Shown: positions 18,264 through 27,497, numbered from the stretch's first letter. The stretch is 64,000 bases of DNA from Tsuneonella rigui (GCF_003958625.1 NZ_RSEL01000024.1:106650-170649); one strand, 5' to 3'. Numbers and translations are program-made. Notes: generated by a model from the letters alone, not told the origin.

Positions 18264-18437
18264 ATGGAACAGGACGAACTGCTCAAGAAGATGCGCGGCC
18301 GGGTGGAACAGTGCCGCCGCCTCGCCACCTACGTGATGGACGAAAGGGCCCGGGCCGAACTGCTGGCGATGGCGGCCGAGGGTGAGGCCGATATTGCGCG
18401 CATCCTCGCCGAGTCCGGCGAGCCGACGGGCAATTAG
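18264..18437 (+). CDS. Small conserved-looking helical protein (57 aa)
   Basis: ATG 18264, 57 residues: charged, fully helical and without a membrane segment (QDELLKKMRGRVEQCRRLA, then MDERARAELLAMAAEGEADI). Similar short proteins occur widely in sphingomonads. No known domain is assigned. The reading frame extends upstream to 18192 but that part is poor coding sequence. Confidence 0.6.
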   Translation: MEQDELLKKMRGRVEQCRRLATYVMDERARAELLAMAAEGEADIARILAESGEPTGN

Positions 18438-18539
18438 GTAAACCGGCGCGCCCGTGCTAGGGCCGAACCATGGCAGACAACTGCCTGGCCAGTTTGTGAC
18501 TGAGAGACCGAGTGTGCTCCCGCTGAAGGAGAGCACGTC

Positions 18540-18632
18540 GTGTCTGAAGGAACCCTCATCGTCATCGCCGCCATCGTGCTGACCGGCGCGATCGTATACC
18601 TGTGCTGCGAGTTCACGGCGAAGCGGCGGTAG
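18540..18632 (+). CDS. Candidate 30-aa hydrophobic peptide
   Basis: GTG at 18540 with AAGGAG at 18526-18531, eight bases upstream. The peptide is one hydrophobic helix (TLIVIAAIVLTGAIVYLCC) with a basic tail ending KRR, a typical small membrane protein layout. It lies between the 57-aa gene and the M13 peptidase. No family is known to me. The strong ribosome binding site is the main support. Confidence 0.45.
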   Translation: MSEGTLIVIAAIVLTGAIVYLCCEFTAKRR

Positions 18633-18781
18633 CCCGGCGCGTTCCGCTCTTCGTCGACCCCTCCCCGCCGTTCATCGACCAGCCGTCGCGCCCCGCGCGG
18701 GAAAGCAGTTTCAGCGACAACCACTTGCACCGCCGGCTCAGGGGGAGCATCGGTGCGCGCGTTTTCAGGGGACTGCTTTAC

Positions 18782-20830
18782 ATGACCAGCTTCAAGACCT
18801 CTCTGGCGGCGGCCACCGCCCTCGCCCTTTCGCTCGCCGCCGCGCCGGCTCTCGCGCAGGACGCGCAGACTGACGATGCGCAGCAGATCGTCGTCACCGG
18901 CCACCCGCAGATCGGCGACTTCGGCATCGACCTCTCGGCGCGCGACCTCACCGTCAAGCCGGGCGACGACTTCGAGAAGTACGCCAGCGGCACCTGGATC
19001 GCGGCCACCGAAATCCCGAGCGACAAGGCCTCGGTCGGCAGCTTCGTCAATCTCGACGAAACCGCGCGCGATCAGGTCCGGACGCTGGTCACCAGCCCCG
19101 CCAACGCCTCGACCAAGTACGGCAAGGCCTATGCCGCGTTCATGAACGAAAAGGCGATCGAACGCGCCGGCCTCGCCCCGCTGATGAAGGACATCAATGT
19201 CGTCCGCGGGATCGACGACAAGACCGAATTCGCCCGCTTCATGGGCTCGACCTACGACAAGTTCGGCACCACGCTGTTCGCTGGCGGTCCGTACGTGGAC
19301 AGCGACGATCCGACGATGAACGTACTGTGGTTCGGCCAGGCCGGGCTCGGCATGCCCGACCGCGACTATTACCTGAAGTCGGACTTCGCCAAGCAGCGCG
19401 CGGCCTACCAGGCCTATATCGAACGCACCTTCCGCGCGCTCGGCACGCCGAACCCGGCGGTCGCGGCGCAGGAAGTGATGGCGTTCGAGACCTACATCGC
19501 GCAACTGTCGTGGGCGAATGACGACCGCCGCGACATCTCCAAGATCAACAACCCGATGTCGACTGCGCAGCTCGAAGCCTACGCTCCCGGGATCGACTGG
19601 GCCGCCTATTGGGACGGCGCCAACCTCGGCCCGCAGAAGCGGATCATCGTCAACGAGAACACCGCGATCAAGGCGCTCTCGGCGCTCTACGCGGCGACCG
19701 ATCTCGACACGCTCAAGCTGTGGGAGGAATTCCACGTCGCCGACCAGGCAACCGGCTTCCTGCCCAAGAAGATGGTCGACAGCCGCTTCGCCTACACCAG
19801 CACCATCAGCGGCGTGACCCAGCAGCGCCCCCGCTGGAAGCGCGGCATCGACAACGTCAACGGCTCGATGGGCGAGCTGGTCGGCGAAGGCTACGTCGCC
19901 GAATACTTCCCGCCGGTCGCCAAGGAGCGGATGGAAGACCTGATCAAGAACCTGAAGCTGGCCATGGCCGACCGCATCCGCGGCAACGACTGGATGGGTG
20001 CCGACACCAAGAAAGCGGCGATCGACAAGCTCGAGAAGATGGAGGTCATGGTCGGCTACCCCGACAAGTGGCGCGATTTCTCGGGCCTCGCGATCGGCGA
20101 CAGCCTGTACGAAAACGCGGTCGCGGCGACCAAGTTCAACGCCGAGTACGCGATGGAAGACCTCGGCAAGCCGGTCGACCGCAAGAAGTGGGGCATGAAC
20201 CCGCAGACGGTGAACGCCTATAACGGCGGCCTCGAGAACAAGATGGTGTTCCCGGCCGGCATCCTGCAGCCGCCGTTCTTCGACGCCTATGCCGATCCGG
20301 CGGTCAACTATGGCGCGATCGGCGTGGTGATCGGGCACGAGATCAGCCACGGGTTCGACGACCAGGGCCGCAAGATCGACGCCAGCGGCGCGGTGCGCGA
20401 CTGGTGGACCCCGCAGGACGCCGCCCGCTTCGAGAAGGAAGCCAAGGTGTTCGGCGACCAGTACGCCAAGTACGAAGTGGCGCCGGGCGCGTTCATCAAC
20501 CCCACGCTGACGATGGGCGAGAACATCGCCGACCTCGCCGGCGTGCTGGTGGCGCTCGATGCGTACCACAAGTCGCTGGGCGGCAAGGAAGCCCCGGTGA
20601 TCGGCGGCCTCACCGGCGACCAGCGCTTCTTCCTGTCCTACGCGCAGGTGTGGAAGTCCAAGGCGCGCGAGGACGATCTGCGCAACCAGGTCACCACCGA
20701 CCCGCACAGCCCCGAGCGCTACCGCACGATCGGCCCGCTGCGGAACGTCGATGCGTGGTACAAGGCGTTCGACGTGAAGCCGGGCGATGCCAACTACATT
20801 ACGCCCGAAGAGCGCGCGCGGATCTGGTAA
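18782..20830 (+). CDS. M13 family metallopeptidase (neprilysin/PepO-like)
   Basis: A 682-residue secreted zinc peptidase. Sec signal peptide (SLAAATALALSLAAAPALA), then QIVVTGHPQIGDFGIDLS. The catalytic motif HEISH is in GVVIGHEISHGFDDQGR, the third zinc ligand Glu is in ENIADLAG, and NAYNGG is the substrate-binding NAFY-like motif. The start is ATG 18782; the upstream in-frame part is not protein-like. It probably degrades peptides in the periplasm. A hairpin follows the stop and abuts the next gene. Confidence 0.92.
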   Translation: MTSFKTSLAAATALALSLAAAPALAQDAQTDDAQQIVVTGHPQIGDFGIDLSARDLTVKPGDDFEKYASGTWIAATEIPSDKASVGSFVNLDETARDQVRTLVTSPANASTKYGKAYAAFMNEKAIERAGLAPLMKDINVVRGIDDKTEFARFMGSTYDKFGTTLFAGGPYVDSDDPTMNVLWFGQAGLGMPDRDYYLKSDFAKQRAAYQAYIERTFRALGTPNPAVAAQEVMAFETYIAQLSWANDDRRDISKINNPMSTAQLEAYAPGIDWAAYWDGANLGPQKRIIVNENTAIKALSALYAATDLDTLKLWEEFHVADQATGFLPKKMVDSRFAYTSTISGVTQQRPRWKRGIDNVNGSMGELVGEGYVAEYFPPVAKERMEDLIKNLKLAMADRIRGNDWMGADTKKAAIDKLEKMEVMVGYPDKWRDFSGLAIGDSLYENAVAATKFNAEYAMEDLGKPVDRKKWGMNPQTVNAYNGGLENKMVFPAGILQPPFFDAYADPAVNYGAIGVVIGHEISHGFDDQGRKIDASGAVRDWWTPQDAARFEKEAKVFGDQYAKYEVAPGAFINPTLTMGENIADLAGVLVALDAYHKSLGGKEAPVIGGLTGDQRFFLSYAQVWKSKAREDDLRNQVTTDPHSPERYRTIGPLRNVDAWYKAFDVKPGDANYITPEERARIW

Positions 20831-20839
20831 CTTTTGTTG

Positions 20840-20877
20840 ATTTGGGACCGCTTCGCGCTGCGGAGCGTTCCCAAATC
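20840..20877 (+). terminator. Hairpin between the M13 gene and the YcgG gene
   Basis: A perfect 9-bp inverted repeat, GATTTGGGA at 20840-20848 with TCCCAAATC at 20869-20877. It ends directly before the ATG at 20878, has no T run, and leaves no room for a ribosome binding site. It may terminate the M13 transcript or control translation of the next gene. Confidence 0.55.
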
Positions 20878-21582
20878 ATGCAAACATTACAACGGCGAGT
20901 GGACGTCGACTCTGTCGACGCCCCGGTGGACGACGCCGCAGACCAATTCCGGGCGATGATCGCCGACACCGCGTTCCCGTGCGTCGGCGCCAAATCGGCC
21001 GCCGCGCGCGGGATGCTGCAGGTGATCCAGGCGCGCGACATCACCAGCGCTTGGAACGACCTCCAGATCACGCACGACCTGCTCGAATGGTCGTGGCGCT
21101 ACAAGGACGAGCGCGAGGGGCTGCGCAGCTTCGCGGTGATCTTCGCCGGGCCGCAGGACCTGACGGAACGCGAGTTCGAGGCGGCGATGTGGCAACGGCT
21201 GCAGTCGATCTCCGACAAGGACCATTGGCTCGGCCAGCAGCCCGACGAGCGGGTGAGCGGCGACCCCGACGATCCGCACTTCTCGCTCACCTTCGGCGGG
21301 GAGGCGTACTTCGTGGTCGGCCTCCACCCCAACGCCTCGCGCCCCGCCCGCCGGTTTGCGCACCCGACGCTGGTGTTCAACCTGCACGACCAGTTCGAAC
21401 GGCTGCGCGAGGAAGGCCGTTACGAACGGATGCGCGACAAGATCATCGAACGCGACGTCGCTCTCTCGGGCACGCCCAACCCGATGCTCGCCCAGCACGG
21501 CGAGGCAAGCGCCGCGCGCCAGTTCAGCGGCCGCGCGGTGAACGACGACTGGCAGTGCCCCTTCCGCGACCCGCGCGCGTGA
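20878..21582 (+). CDS. YqcI/YcgG family protein (GntA-like)
   Basis: A 234-residue protein of the YqcI/YcgG family. Recognised by FPCVGAKSAA near the N-terminus, the central GGEAYFVVGLHPNASRPARRF, and the C-terminal QFSGRAVNDDWQCPFRDP. Some members (GntA) are heme-dependent N-hydroxylases acting on guanidino groups. The ATG at 20878 directly abuts a hairpin and lacks a ribosome binding site. It overlaps the DUF1989 gene by GTGA. This pairing recurs in other bacteria and suggests a shared nitrogen-compound pathway (inference). Confidence 0.8.
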   Translation: MQTLQRRVDVDSVDAPVDDAADQFRAMIADTAFPCVGAKSAAARGMLQVIQARDITSAWNDLQITHDLLEWSWRYKDEREGLRSFAVIFAGPQDLTEREFEAAMWQRLQSISDKDHWLGQQPDERVSGDPDDPHFSLTFGGEAYFVVGLHPNASRPARRFAHPTLVFNLHDQFERLREEGRYERMRDKIIERDVALSGTPNPMLAQHGEASAARQFSGRAVNDDWQCPFRDPRA

Positions 21583-22163
21583 GCGAGACGGTCGAAATCC
21601 CGCCGCGCTCGGGCGTGGCGTTCCCGCTCGCCGCGGGTCAGTTGCTGACGGTGATCGATCCGCATGGGAGCCAAGTCGCCGACCTCCTCGCATACGCGGC
21701 GGCGGACGTGCGCGAGGTGATCTCTAACGGGCGGACGTTCGACTACGAAGAGACGATTGCGCTGACCACTGGCAACACGCTGTGGTCGAACCGCTCGAAC
21801 CCGATGCTGGTGATTGAAAGCGACAGCGTCGGGCGGCACGATTTCCTGCTCACCCCGTGCAGCGAGGCGACCTTCCGCCACTTCTACCCCGAGCATCCGG
21901 TCCACCGTGGCTGCTTCGGCAACCTCGCCGAAGCGCTCGCGCCTTACGGCATTGAACCGGATGCGATCCCCACCGCGTTCAACCTGTTCATGAACGTACC
22001 GGTCGAGGGCAACGGCAAGTTGCGGGTCGATCCCCCGGTGAGCACGCCGGGCGACCACATCTCGCTGCGCGCATCGATCGATTGCGTGATAGGGCTGACC
22101 GCGTGCTCGGCCTACGCATCCAACGGCGGCAGCTTCAAACCGATCCACTACCGGATCGACTGA
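21579..22163 (+). CDS. DUF1989 (urea carboxylase-associated) family protein
   Basis: A 194-residue protein starting with GTG 21579, which overlaps the YcgG stop. DUF1989 signatures: GSQVADLLAYAA, NGRTFDYEETIALTTGNTLW, SNRSNPMLVIESDSVGRHDF and, at the end, IDCVIGLTACSAYASNGGS. Family members sit next to urea carboxylase or guanidine-degrading enzymes. The neighbour here is instead a possible N-hydroxylase. Cytosolic, no signal peptide. Confidence 0.82.
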   Translation: MSETVEIPPRSGVAFPLAAGQLLTVIDPHGSQVADLLAYAAADVREVISNGRTFDYEETIALTTGNTLWSNRSNPMLVIESDSVGRHDFLLTPCSEATFRHFYPEHPVHRGCFGNLAEALAPYGIEPDAIPTAFNLFMNVPVEGNGKLRVDPPVSTPGDHISLRASIDCVIGLTACSAYASNGGSFKPIHYRID

Positions 22164-22195
22164 CGCTTGCGACTGACGGCGCGGCACAAGCGCGA

Positions 22196-22981
22196 GTGCT
22201 GCTGACGTACGCGTGGCGTCACCGCCGCCTGCCCGATCTTGCCGCCCCGCGCCGCTTCACCGAACTGGTGCAACGCCGCAAGCTGACCGACCGCGACCCG
22301 CGTCAATCCGCCCTGCTCGACAAGATTGCGGCCAAAGCGCTGGTGTCGGCGCGGCTGGGGCCTGAGTGGATCACGCCGTCGCTGTGGGAGGGCGATACCC
22401 TGCCACCTGCCCCGCCCTTTGCCGCGCCCGCGATCCTCAAGGCGCGCCACGGCTGCAATCAGTACGCCGTCCTACCAGGTCCGCCCCGCGAACTCGCGTG
22501 GCGCCGACTGCGCAAGCGAGCAGCCCGCTGGATGACGCGGCCTTATGGCTTCTGGCTGAGCGAATGGGCCTACCAGCAGGTCCCGCGCGGCCTGCTTGTC
22601 GAGCCCTTGCTGGGAGACGGACCGGCGCTTCCGATCGATTACAAGATCTACGTATTCGGTGGCCGGGCGACGCATGTGCAGGTCCACCTCGACAGGGCCG
22701 GACGGCACCGCTGGGTTCTCCACGACCGCGACTTCCGCCCGCTGATACCCGGACGCGACCAACCGCCTGCGCCGCGCTCGCTTACGGTAATGCTCGAAGC
22801 GGCAGAGGAACTGGCGCGCGGGTGGGATTTCCTGCGGATCGATTTCTACGAGATCGACGGCCGCCCGCGCTTTGGCGAGTTCTGCCTCTATCCGGGATCG
22901 GGCCTCGACCCGTTCGCGGCGGACTGGATCGACCTGGAACTCGGCGCGCTGTGGCACGCCGCCCGGTCCCAAGCGTCATGA
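22196..22981 (+). CDS. TupA-like ATP-grasp protein
   Basis: About 261 residues from GTG 22196. It shows the pattern of TupA-like ATP-grasp proteins: RLPDLAAPRRFTELVQRRKL, ILKARHGCNQYAVL (ATP lysine), VEPLLGDGPALPIDYKIYVFGG, and the metal-binding end FLRIDFYEIDGRPRFGEFCLYPGSG. Such enzymes usually ligate an amino acid to a carboxylate, or act in teichuronopeptide or polysaccharide modification. The stop overlaps the thpR start. The start is uncertain because no ATG fits. Confidence 0.75.
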   Translation: MLLTYAWRHRRLPDLAAPRRFTELVQRRKLTDRDPRQSALLDKIAAKALVSARLGPEWITPSLWEGDTLPPAPPFAAPAILKARHGCNQYAVLPGPPRELAWRRLRKRAARWMTRPYGFWLSEWAYQQVPRGLLVEPLLGDGPALPIDYKIYVFGGRATHVQVHLDRAGRHRWVLHDRDFRPLIPGRDQPPAPRSLTVMLEAAEELARGWDFLRIDFYEIDGRPRFGEFCLYPGSGLDPFAADWIDLELGALWHAARSQAS

Positions 22982-23514
22982 CCCGGCTGTTCGTCGCGCT
23001 GCGCCCGCCGGCCCCGATCCGCGACGCCTTGCTTATGACGATCGGCGGGGTCGAAGGCGCACGTTGGCAGGATGACGGCCAGTTGCACCTGACCTTGCGC
23101 TTCGTCGGCGAGATCGATCCACCACAGGCCGAGGACCTTGCCGCCGAGCTCGGCCGGATCGAAGCGCCCCGGTTCGAGCTCAAGATCGCCGGGGTCGGTC
23201 ATTTCGAGAAGAAGGATCGGCTTCACGCCCTGTGGGCCGCGGTCGTGCCCTCACCGCCCCTCGACGTGCTGCAGCAGAAAGTCGAGCGCGCCTGCCAGCG
23301 GATCGGGCTGGAACCGGAGCATCGCAAGTTCACTCCGCACCTGACGCTCGCTCGGCTTGGCGGACGCTCCGGAGCAGTGGGAGAGTGGCTCGCTGCCAAC
23401 GGGGCGCTCTCAGCAGGACCTTGGCCGATCGACGAGTTCCGCCTTTACGAGAGCCAGCTTACCCCCGCCGGCCCCCTCTACGAGCCGATCATCAGCTACC
23501 GCCTGCGCCCATGA
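22978..23514 (+). CDS. thpR: RNA 2',3'-cyclic phosphodiesterase
   Basis: A 178-residue 2H phosphodiesterase (former 2'-5' RNA ligase LigT). The two catalytic HxTx motifs are HLTLRFVGE and PHLTLARL. The N-terminus MTRLFVALRPP is typical. The ATG overlaps the preceding stop (ATGA), so it is coupled to the ATP-grasp gene. The family opens 2',3'-cyclic phosphates on RNA ends. Confidence 0.93.
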   Translation: MTRLFVALRPPAPIRDALLMTIGGVEGARWQDDGQLHLTLRFVGEIDPPQAEDLAAELGRIEAPRFELKIAGVGHFEKKDRLHALWAAVVPSPPLDVLQQKVERACQRIGLEPEHRKFTPHLTLARLGGRSGAVGEWLAANGALSAGPWPIDEFRLYESQLTPAGPLYEPIISYRLRP

Positions 23515-23614
23515 CCTGCCAATGCGGTTGCAGGGGCAACCAAATTGCGCTTCATGCGTAGCCATCTTGCGCGCCGCCGCAGCCGCGGCCGCGCCATCCC
23601 CGGGGAGACACCTT

Positions 23615-25822
23615 TTGCATACCACCAGGCTTTTCGCCGCAGCCACTGTCGCAGCGCTGCTTGCAGGATGCAGCACCATGAGCACGACCGACCGTCCCGC
23701 CGCGGCGATCCCGCAGGGCACCGGCTATTTCGCCTCCGACAGCACGCTGCACCTGCACGCGCCGGATTTCGCCAAGATCTCCGACGCCGATTTCAAGCCG
23801 GCGTACGAGCAGGCGATGGCGATCCACGACGCCGAGATTCAGGCGATCGTCGACAATCGCGCCAAGCCGACCTTCGAGAACACCATCGTCGCGCTCGAGC
23901 GCGCGGGCGCGATGCTCGGCCGCGTCGGCGCAGTGTTCGGTGCACTGACCGGCTCCAACACCAACGACACGCTCGACGCGATCGATGCCGAGATCAGCCC
24001 CAAGCTGACCGCGCACTACGATGCGATCAACCTGAACCCGGCGCTCTTCAAGCGTGTGAAGGCGGTCTACGACCAGCGCGCCTCGCTCAACCTCGACACC
24101 GAGGACGCAAAGCTGCTCGAAGAGACCTACGAAGGCATGGTCCACGCCGGTGCCGAGCTGACCGCCGCGCAGAAAGAGCAGGTGAAGGACATCAACACCC
24201 GCCTGTCGGCCGCGACCACGCAATTCGGCCAGCGGCTGACCCAGGCGACCAAGGACGCCGCGCTGGTCATCACCAGCGACGCCAAGCTCGCCGGCCTGTC
24301 CGATGCCGACATCGAGGCAGCGAAGAAGGCAGCCAGGGACCGCGGCCAGGCCAGCGGCGGCGTGATCGCGCTGCAGAACACCACCCAGCAGCCGGCCCTC
24401 GCCACGCTCAAGGATCGCGCGACCCGCGAGGCGCTGTTCAACGCCAGCTGGAACCGCGCCGAGATGGGCGGTGCCAATGACACCCGCGCGCTGGTGGCGG
24501 AGATCGTCCAACTGCGTGCGCAGAAGGCCGCGCTGTTCGGCGCGCCGGACTGGGCGACCTACCAGATGTGGGATCGCATGGCGAAGAACCCCAAGACCGC
24601 GCTCGACTTCATGCAGCAGATGGTCCCCGCCCTCGAGGCGACCCAGCGGCGCGACGCCGCCGCGCTCAATGCCGAGATCAAGGCCAGCGGCGGCGACTTC
24701 ACCGTCAAGCCGTGGGACTGGGCGATGTACGCCGACAAGCTCAAGGCCAAGAAGTACGCCATCGACGAAGACGCGGTGAAGCCTTACTTCGAGATGAAGC
24801 GGGTGCTGGAGGACGGCGTGTTCTTCGCCGCCAACCGGCTCTATGGCCTGACCTTCAAGCCGCGCACCGACATCCCCGTCTACAACCCCGACGTGTGGGT
24901 TTACGACGTGTTCGACCGCGACGGCAGCCAGCTCGGCCTGTTCTACTTCGACCCGTTCCAGCGCGACAACAAGCGCGGCGGGGCGTGGATGAGCAACTTC
25001 GTCGAGCAGTCGAAGCTCAACGGCACGCTGCCGGTGATCTACAACGTGCACAACATCCCCAAGGCGCCCGCCGGCCAGCCGCAGCTGATCAGCTTCGACT
25101 GGGTGGAGACGATGTTCCACGAATTCGGCCACGCGCTGCACGGTTTCTTCGCCAACCAGAAGTATGAGAGCCTGTCGGGCACCGCGGTCGCGCGCGATTT
25201 CGTCGAGTACCCGAGCCAGGTCAACGAGATGTGGGCGAGCTACCCCGAAGTGCTGCAGCACTACGCCAGGCACTACAAGACCGGCGCGCCGATCCCGCAG
25301 GCGCTGATCGACAAGATCGAGGCGGCCTCGAAGTTCGACCAGGGCTACCAGTTCGGTGAGGTTGTCGAAGCCGCGCTGCTCGACATGAAGTGGCACGCGC
25401 TCACCCCCGAGCAGGCCAATGCGATCAAGGCGCCGGAAGGCGTCAACGCGTTCGAGAACAAGGCGTTGAGCGAGCTGGGCCTGGCGACCGACCTCGTCCC
25501 GCCGCGCTACCGCACCAGCTACTTCCGCCACATCTTCTCGGATCCGGCGGGGTACTCGGCGGGATACTACTCGTACCTGTGGACCCAGATGCTCGACCGC
25601 GACAGCCGCAAGTGGTTCATGGACCACGGCGGCCTGACCCGCGCGAACGGCGATCACTTCCGCGAGACGGTGCTGAGCCAGGGCGGGACGCAGGACTACT
25701 TCGAGATGTATCGCCGGTTCAGCGGGCACGAGCCCGATGTGCAGCCGATGCTCGAGGCGCTGGGGCTGACCGGTGGTCCAGGAACCGACACCGCCACCAA
25801 CAGCGGCGACGAGACCAACTAA
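23615..25822 (+). CDS. M3 family metallopeptidase, Dcp-like lipoprotein
   Basis: A 735-residue zinc peptidase related to peptidyl-dipeptidase Dcp. I choose TTG 23615 because GGGGAGA sits seven bases upstream and a lipoprotein signal peptide follows directly (LFAAATVAALLAGC). The catalytic site is FHEFGHALHGFF near position 25120, with the third ligand region ARDFVEYPSQVNEMW. Expected in the periplasm, anchored by lipid. It ends 4 bases into the convergent btuD gene. Confidence 0.92.
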   Translation: MHTTRLFAAATVAALLAGCSTMSTTDRPAAAIPQGTGYFASDSTLHLHAPDFAKISDADFKPAYEQAMAIHDAEIQAIVDNRAKPTFENTIVALERAGAMLGRVGAVFGALTGSNTNDTLDAIDAEISPKLTAHYDAINLNPALFKRVKAVYDQRASLNLDTEDAKLLEETYEGMVHAGAELTAAQKEQVKDINTRLSAATTQFGQRLTQATKDAALVITSDAKLAGLSDADIEAAKKAARDRGQASGGVIALQNTTQQPALATLKDRATREALFNASWNRAEMGGANDTRALVAEIVQLRAQKAALFGAPDWATYQMWDRMAKNPKTALDFMQQMVPALEATQRRDAAALNAEIKASGGDFTVKPWDWAMYADKLKAKKYAIDEDAVKPYFEMKRVLEDGVFFAANRLYGLTFKPRTDIPVYNPDVWVYDVFDRDGSQLGLFYFDPFQRDNKRGGAWMSNFVEQSKLNGTLPVIYNVHNIPKAPAGQPQLISFDWVETMFHEFGHALHGFFANQKYESLSGTAVARDFVEYPSQVNEMWASYPEVLQHYARHYKTGAPIPQALIDKIEAASKFDQGYQFGEVVEAALLDMKWHALTPEQANAIKAPEGVNAFENKALSELGLATDLVPPRYRTSYFRHIFSDPAGYSAGYYSYLWTQMLDRDSRKWFMDHGGLTRANGDHFRETVLSQGGTQDYFEMYRRFSGHEPDVQPMLEALGLTGGPGTDTATNSGDETN

Positions 25823-26547
25823 CTCGTCACCAGCGCCCGCGCGCCCGGCTCGCCGAGCCAGCGCGCGGGGACGCGCCAGACCTGTTCGATGATCGCGGCC
25901 GACAGCGCTTCCTCAGGGGCGCCGTCGGCCGCTTTCGTTCCGGAGCTGAGCACGATCACGCGGTCGGCGTGGTTCATCGCCAGCGCGAGATCGTGCAGCA
26001 CCAGCACCACGCCCGCGCCTTCGTCGGCCGCGCGGCGCAGGTGACGCAGCAGGGCGAGCTGGTGCGCGAGATCGAGCGCGGCGAGCGGCTCGTCGGCGAG
26101 GATCCACATCGGCTCGCCTGCCAGCACTCGCGCCAGCAGCGCCCGCGCGCGTTCGCCGCCCGACAGGCGCGACACCGGCCGGTCGGCGAGTTCGGCGAGG
26201 TCGAGCGCGGCGATGGCGGCCTCTACCTGCGCGGTTCCGCGGTCGCGGTGCGGGAGGCGGCCGAGCGCGACGAGGCTGCGCACGGCGACGTCCCACGCGA
26301 CCTCGCCCTCTTGCGGGAGGTAGCCGATGGCCTGCGCTCGTGTGCGCTGATGGAGCGCGGGTAGCGCATCGCCGCCGAGAGTAACCTTGCCTGCCGCGGG
26401 CTCGAGCAGCCCGGCGAGGCATTGCAGCAGGCTCGATTTGCCCGCGCCGTTGGGGCCGCAGATCGCGGTAATCTGCCCCGGCTCGAGCGCCAGCGACACG
26501 CCCGCCAGTCGACCAGTCAGGTGCAGGTCTTGAGCCGCGAGGATCAT
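25819..26547 (-). CDS. btuD: Vitamin B12 ABC transporter ATP-binding protein
   Basis: A 242-residue ABC ATPase: Walker A CGPNGAGKSSLLQ, Q-loop YLPQEGEVAW, signature LSGGERARALLARV, Walker B WILADEPLAALD and switch histidine VLVLHDLALAMNH. It is last in the btuB-F-C-D operon and overlaps btuC by ATGA. The assignment to B12 rather than iron or heme rests on the cobalamin riboswitch at the operon head. It provides energy for moving cobalamin across the inner membrane. Confidence 0.87.
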   Translation of the reverse strand: MILAAQDLHLTGRLAGVSLALEPGQITAICGPNGAGKSSLLQCLAGLLEPAAGKVTLGGDALPALHQRTRAQAIGYLPQEGEVAWDVAVRSLVALGRLPHRDRGTAQVEAAIAALDLAELADRPVSRLSGGERARALLARVLAGEPMWILADEPLAALDLAHQLALLRHLRRAADEGAGVVLVLHDLALAMNHADRVIVLSSGTKAADGAPEEALSAAIIEQVWRVPARWLGEPGARALVTS

Positions 26548-27497
26548 GCCAGCCCCCGCCGCATGCGCAGCAGCAGCCACAGGAAGAACGGCGCGCCGAC
26601 CAGGCTCAGCGCTATGCCGAGGCGTAGCTCGGTCACCAGCGGCAGCACGCGGCAGACGCAGTCGGCGACCAGCACCAGCAGCGCGCCCGCAAGCGCGCTC
26701 GGCAGCAGAACCGAGGTCGGCCGCCGGTCGGTCAGCGGGCGCACGAGGTGCGGCACGATCAGGCCGACGAAGCCGACGATCCCGGCGACCGCCACGCCGC
26801 TGCCGACCGTCAGCCCGACGCCGGCGATCAGCCATGCCTGCAACCGCCGCGGATCCATGCCGAGGCTGCGGGCGGCGCCCTCGCCTAGCACCAGCGCGTC
26901 GAGATCCCGTGCGGCCATCAGCAGGCAGCCGATGCCGGCGAGCGTCAGCGGCGCTGCGATCCACACCTCGCGCCACGATCGGTCCGTCAGCGCGCCCATC
27001 AGCCAGGTGACGATCTCGCTCATCGCGAATGCGTTGGGCGCAAGGCTGATCGCGAAGCTGGTCAGCGCGCCGGCGAGGCTGGCGATCATCATCCCCGCGA
27101 GTGTGAACAACGCGATGCCCGCGGTGCGGCCGGCGATGAGGCCGAGCAGCGCCATCGCTCCGGCGGCTCCCAGCAGCGCGAACAGCGGCAGCAGCCAGGG
27201 CGATGCCGCGAACCCGAACCACAAACTGGCCACTGCGCCGAGCGCCGCCCCGGGCGCGATGCCGAACAGCCCCGGGTCGGCGAGCGGATTGCGCAAGTAC
27301 CCCTGCATCGCCGCGCCGCTCGCGCTCAGCCCCGCGCCGATCGTCAGCGCGAGGATGGCGCGCGGCAGGCGTAACTCGGCGAGGATCGCGGCGGCGTTGG
27401 GCGTGCTCCACGGATCGATCCACACCCGCCCCGCCAGCAGCGACAGCGGCACCGCGAGTGCGATCAGGCCGAGCAGGATGGCGACGGGGCGGGTCAC
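26544..27497 (-). CDS. btuC: Vitamin B12 ABC transporter permease (FecCD family)
   Basis: A 317-residue FecCD/BtuC-type permease with about ten hydrophobic helices. Family blocks are LPRAILALTIGAGLSASGAAMQ, RNPLADPGLFGIAPGAALGA and GFVGLIVPHLVRPL, the coupling-helix region. It starts with GTG 27497, overlapping the btuF stop, and ends overlapping btuD. Inner-membrane channel of the B12 importer. Confidence 0.88.
   Translation of the reverse strand: MTRPVAILLGLIALAVPLSLLAGRVWIDPWSTPNAAAILAELRLPRAILALTIGAGLSASGAAMQGYLRNPLADPGLFGIAPGAALGAVASLWFGFAASPWLLPLFALLGAAGAMALLGLIAGRTAGIALFTLAGMMIASLAGALTSFAISLAPNAFAMSEIVTWLMGALTDRSWREVWIAAPLTLAGIGCLLMAARDLDALVLGEGAARSLGMDPRRLQAWLIAGVGLTVGSGVAVAGIVGFVGLIVPHLVRPLTDRRPTSVLLPSALAGALLVLVADCVCRVLPLVTELRLGIALSLVGAPFFLWLLLRMRRGLA

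Noticed and set aside
18434..20707. 757-codon minus-strand frame
   Set aside because: Antisense shadow of the M13 peptidase gene; no protein-like motifs.
23552..25729. 725-codon minus-strand frame
   Set aside because: Antisense shadow of the M3 peptidase gene.
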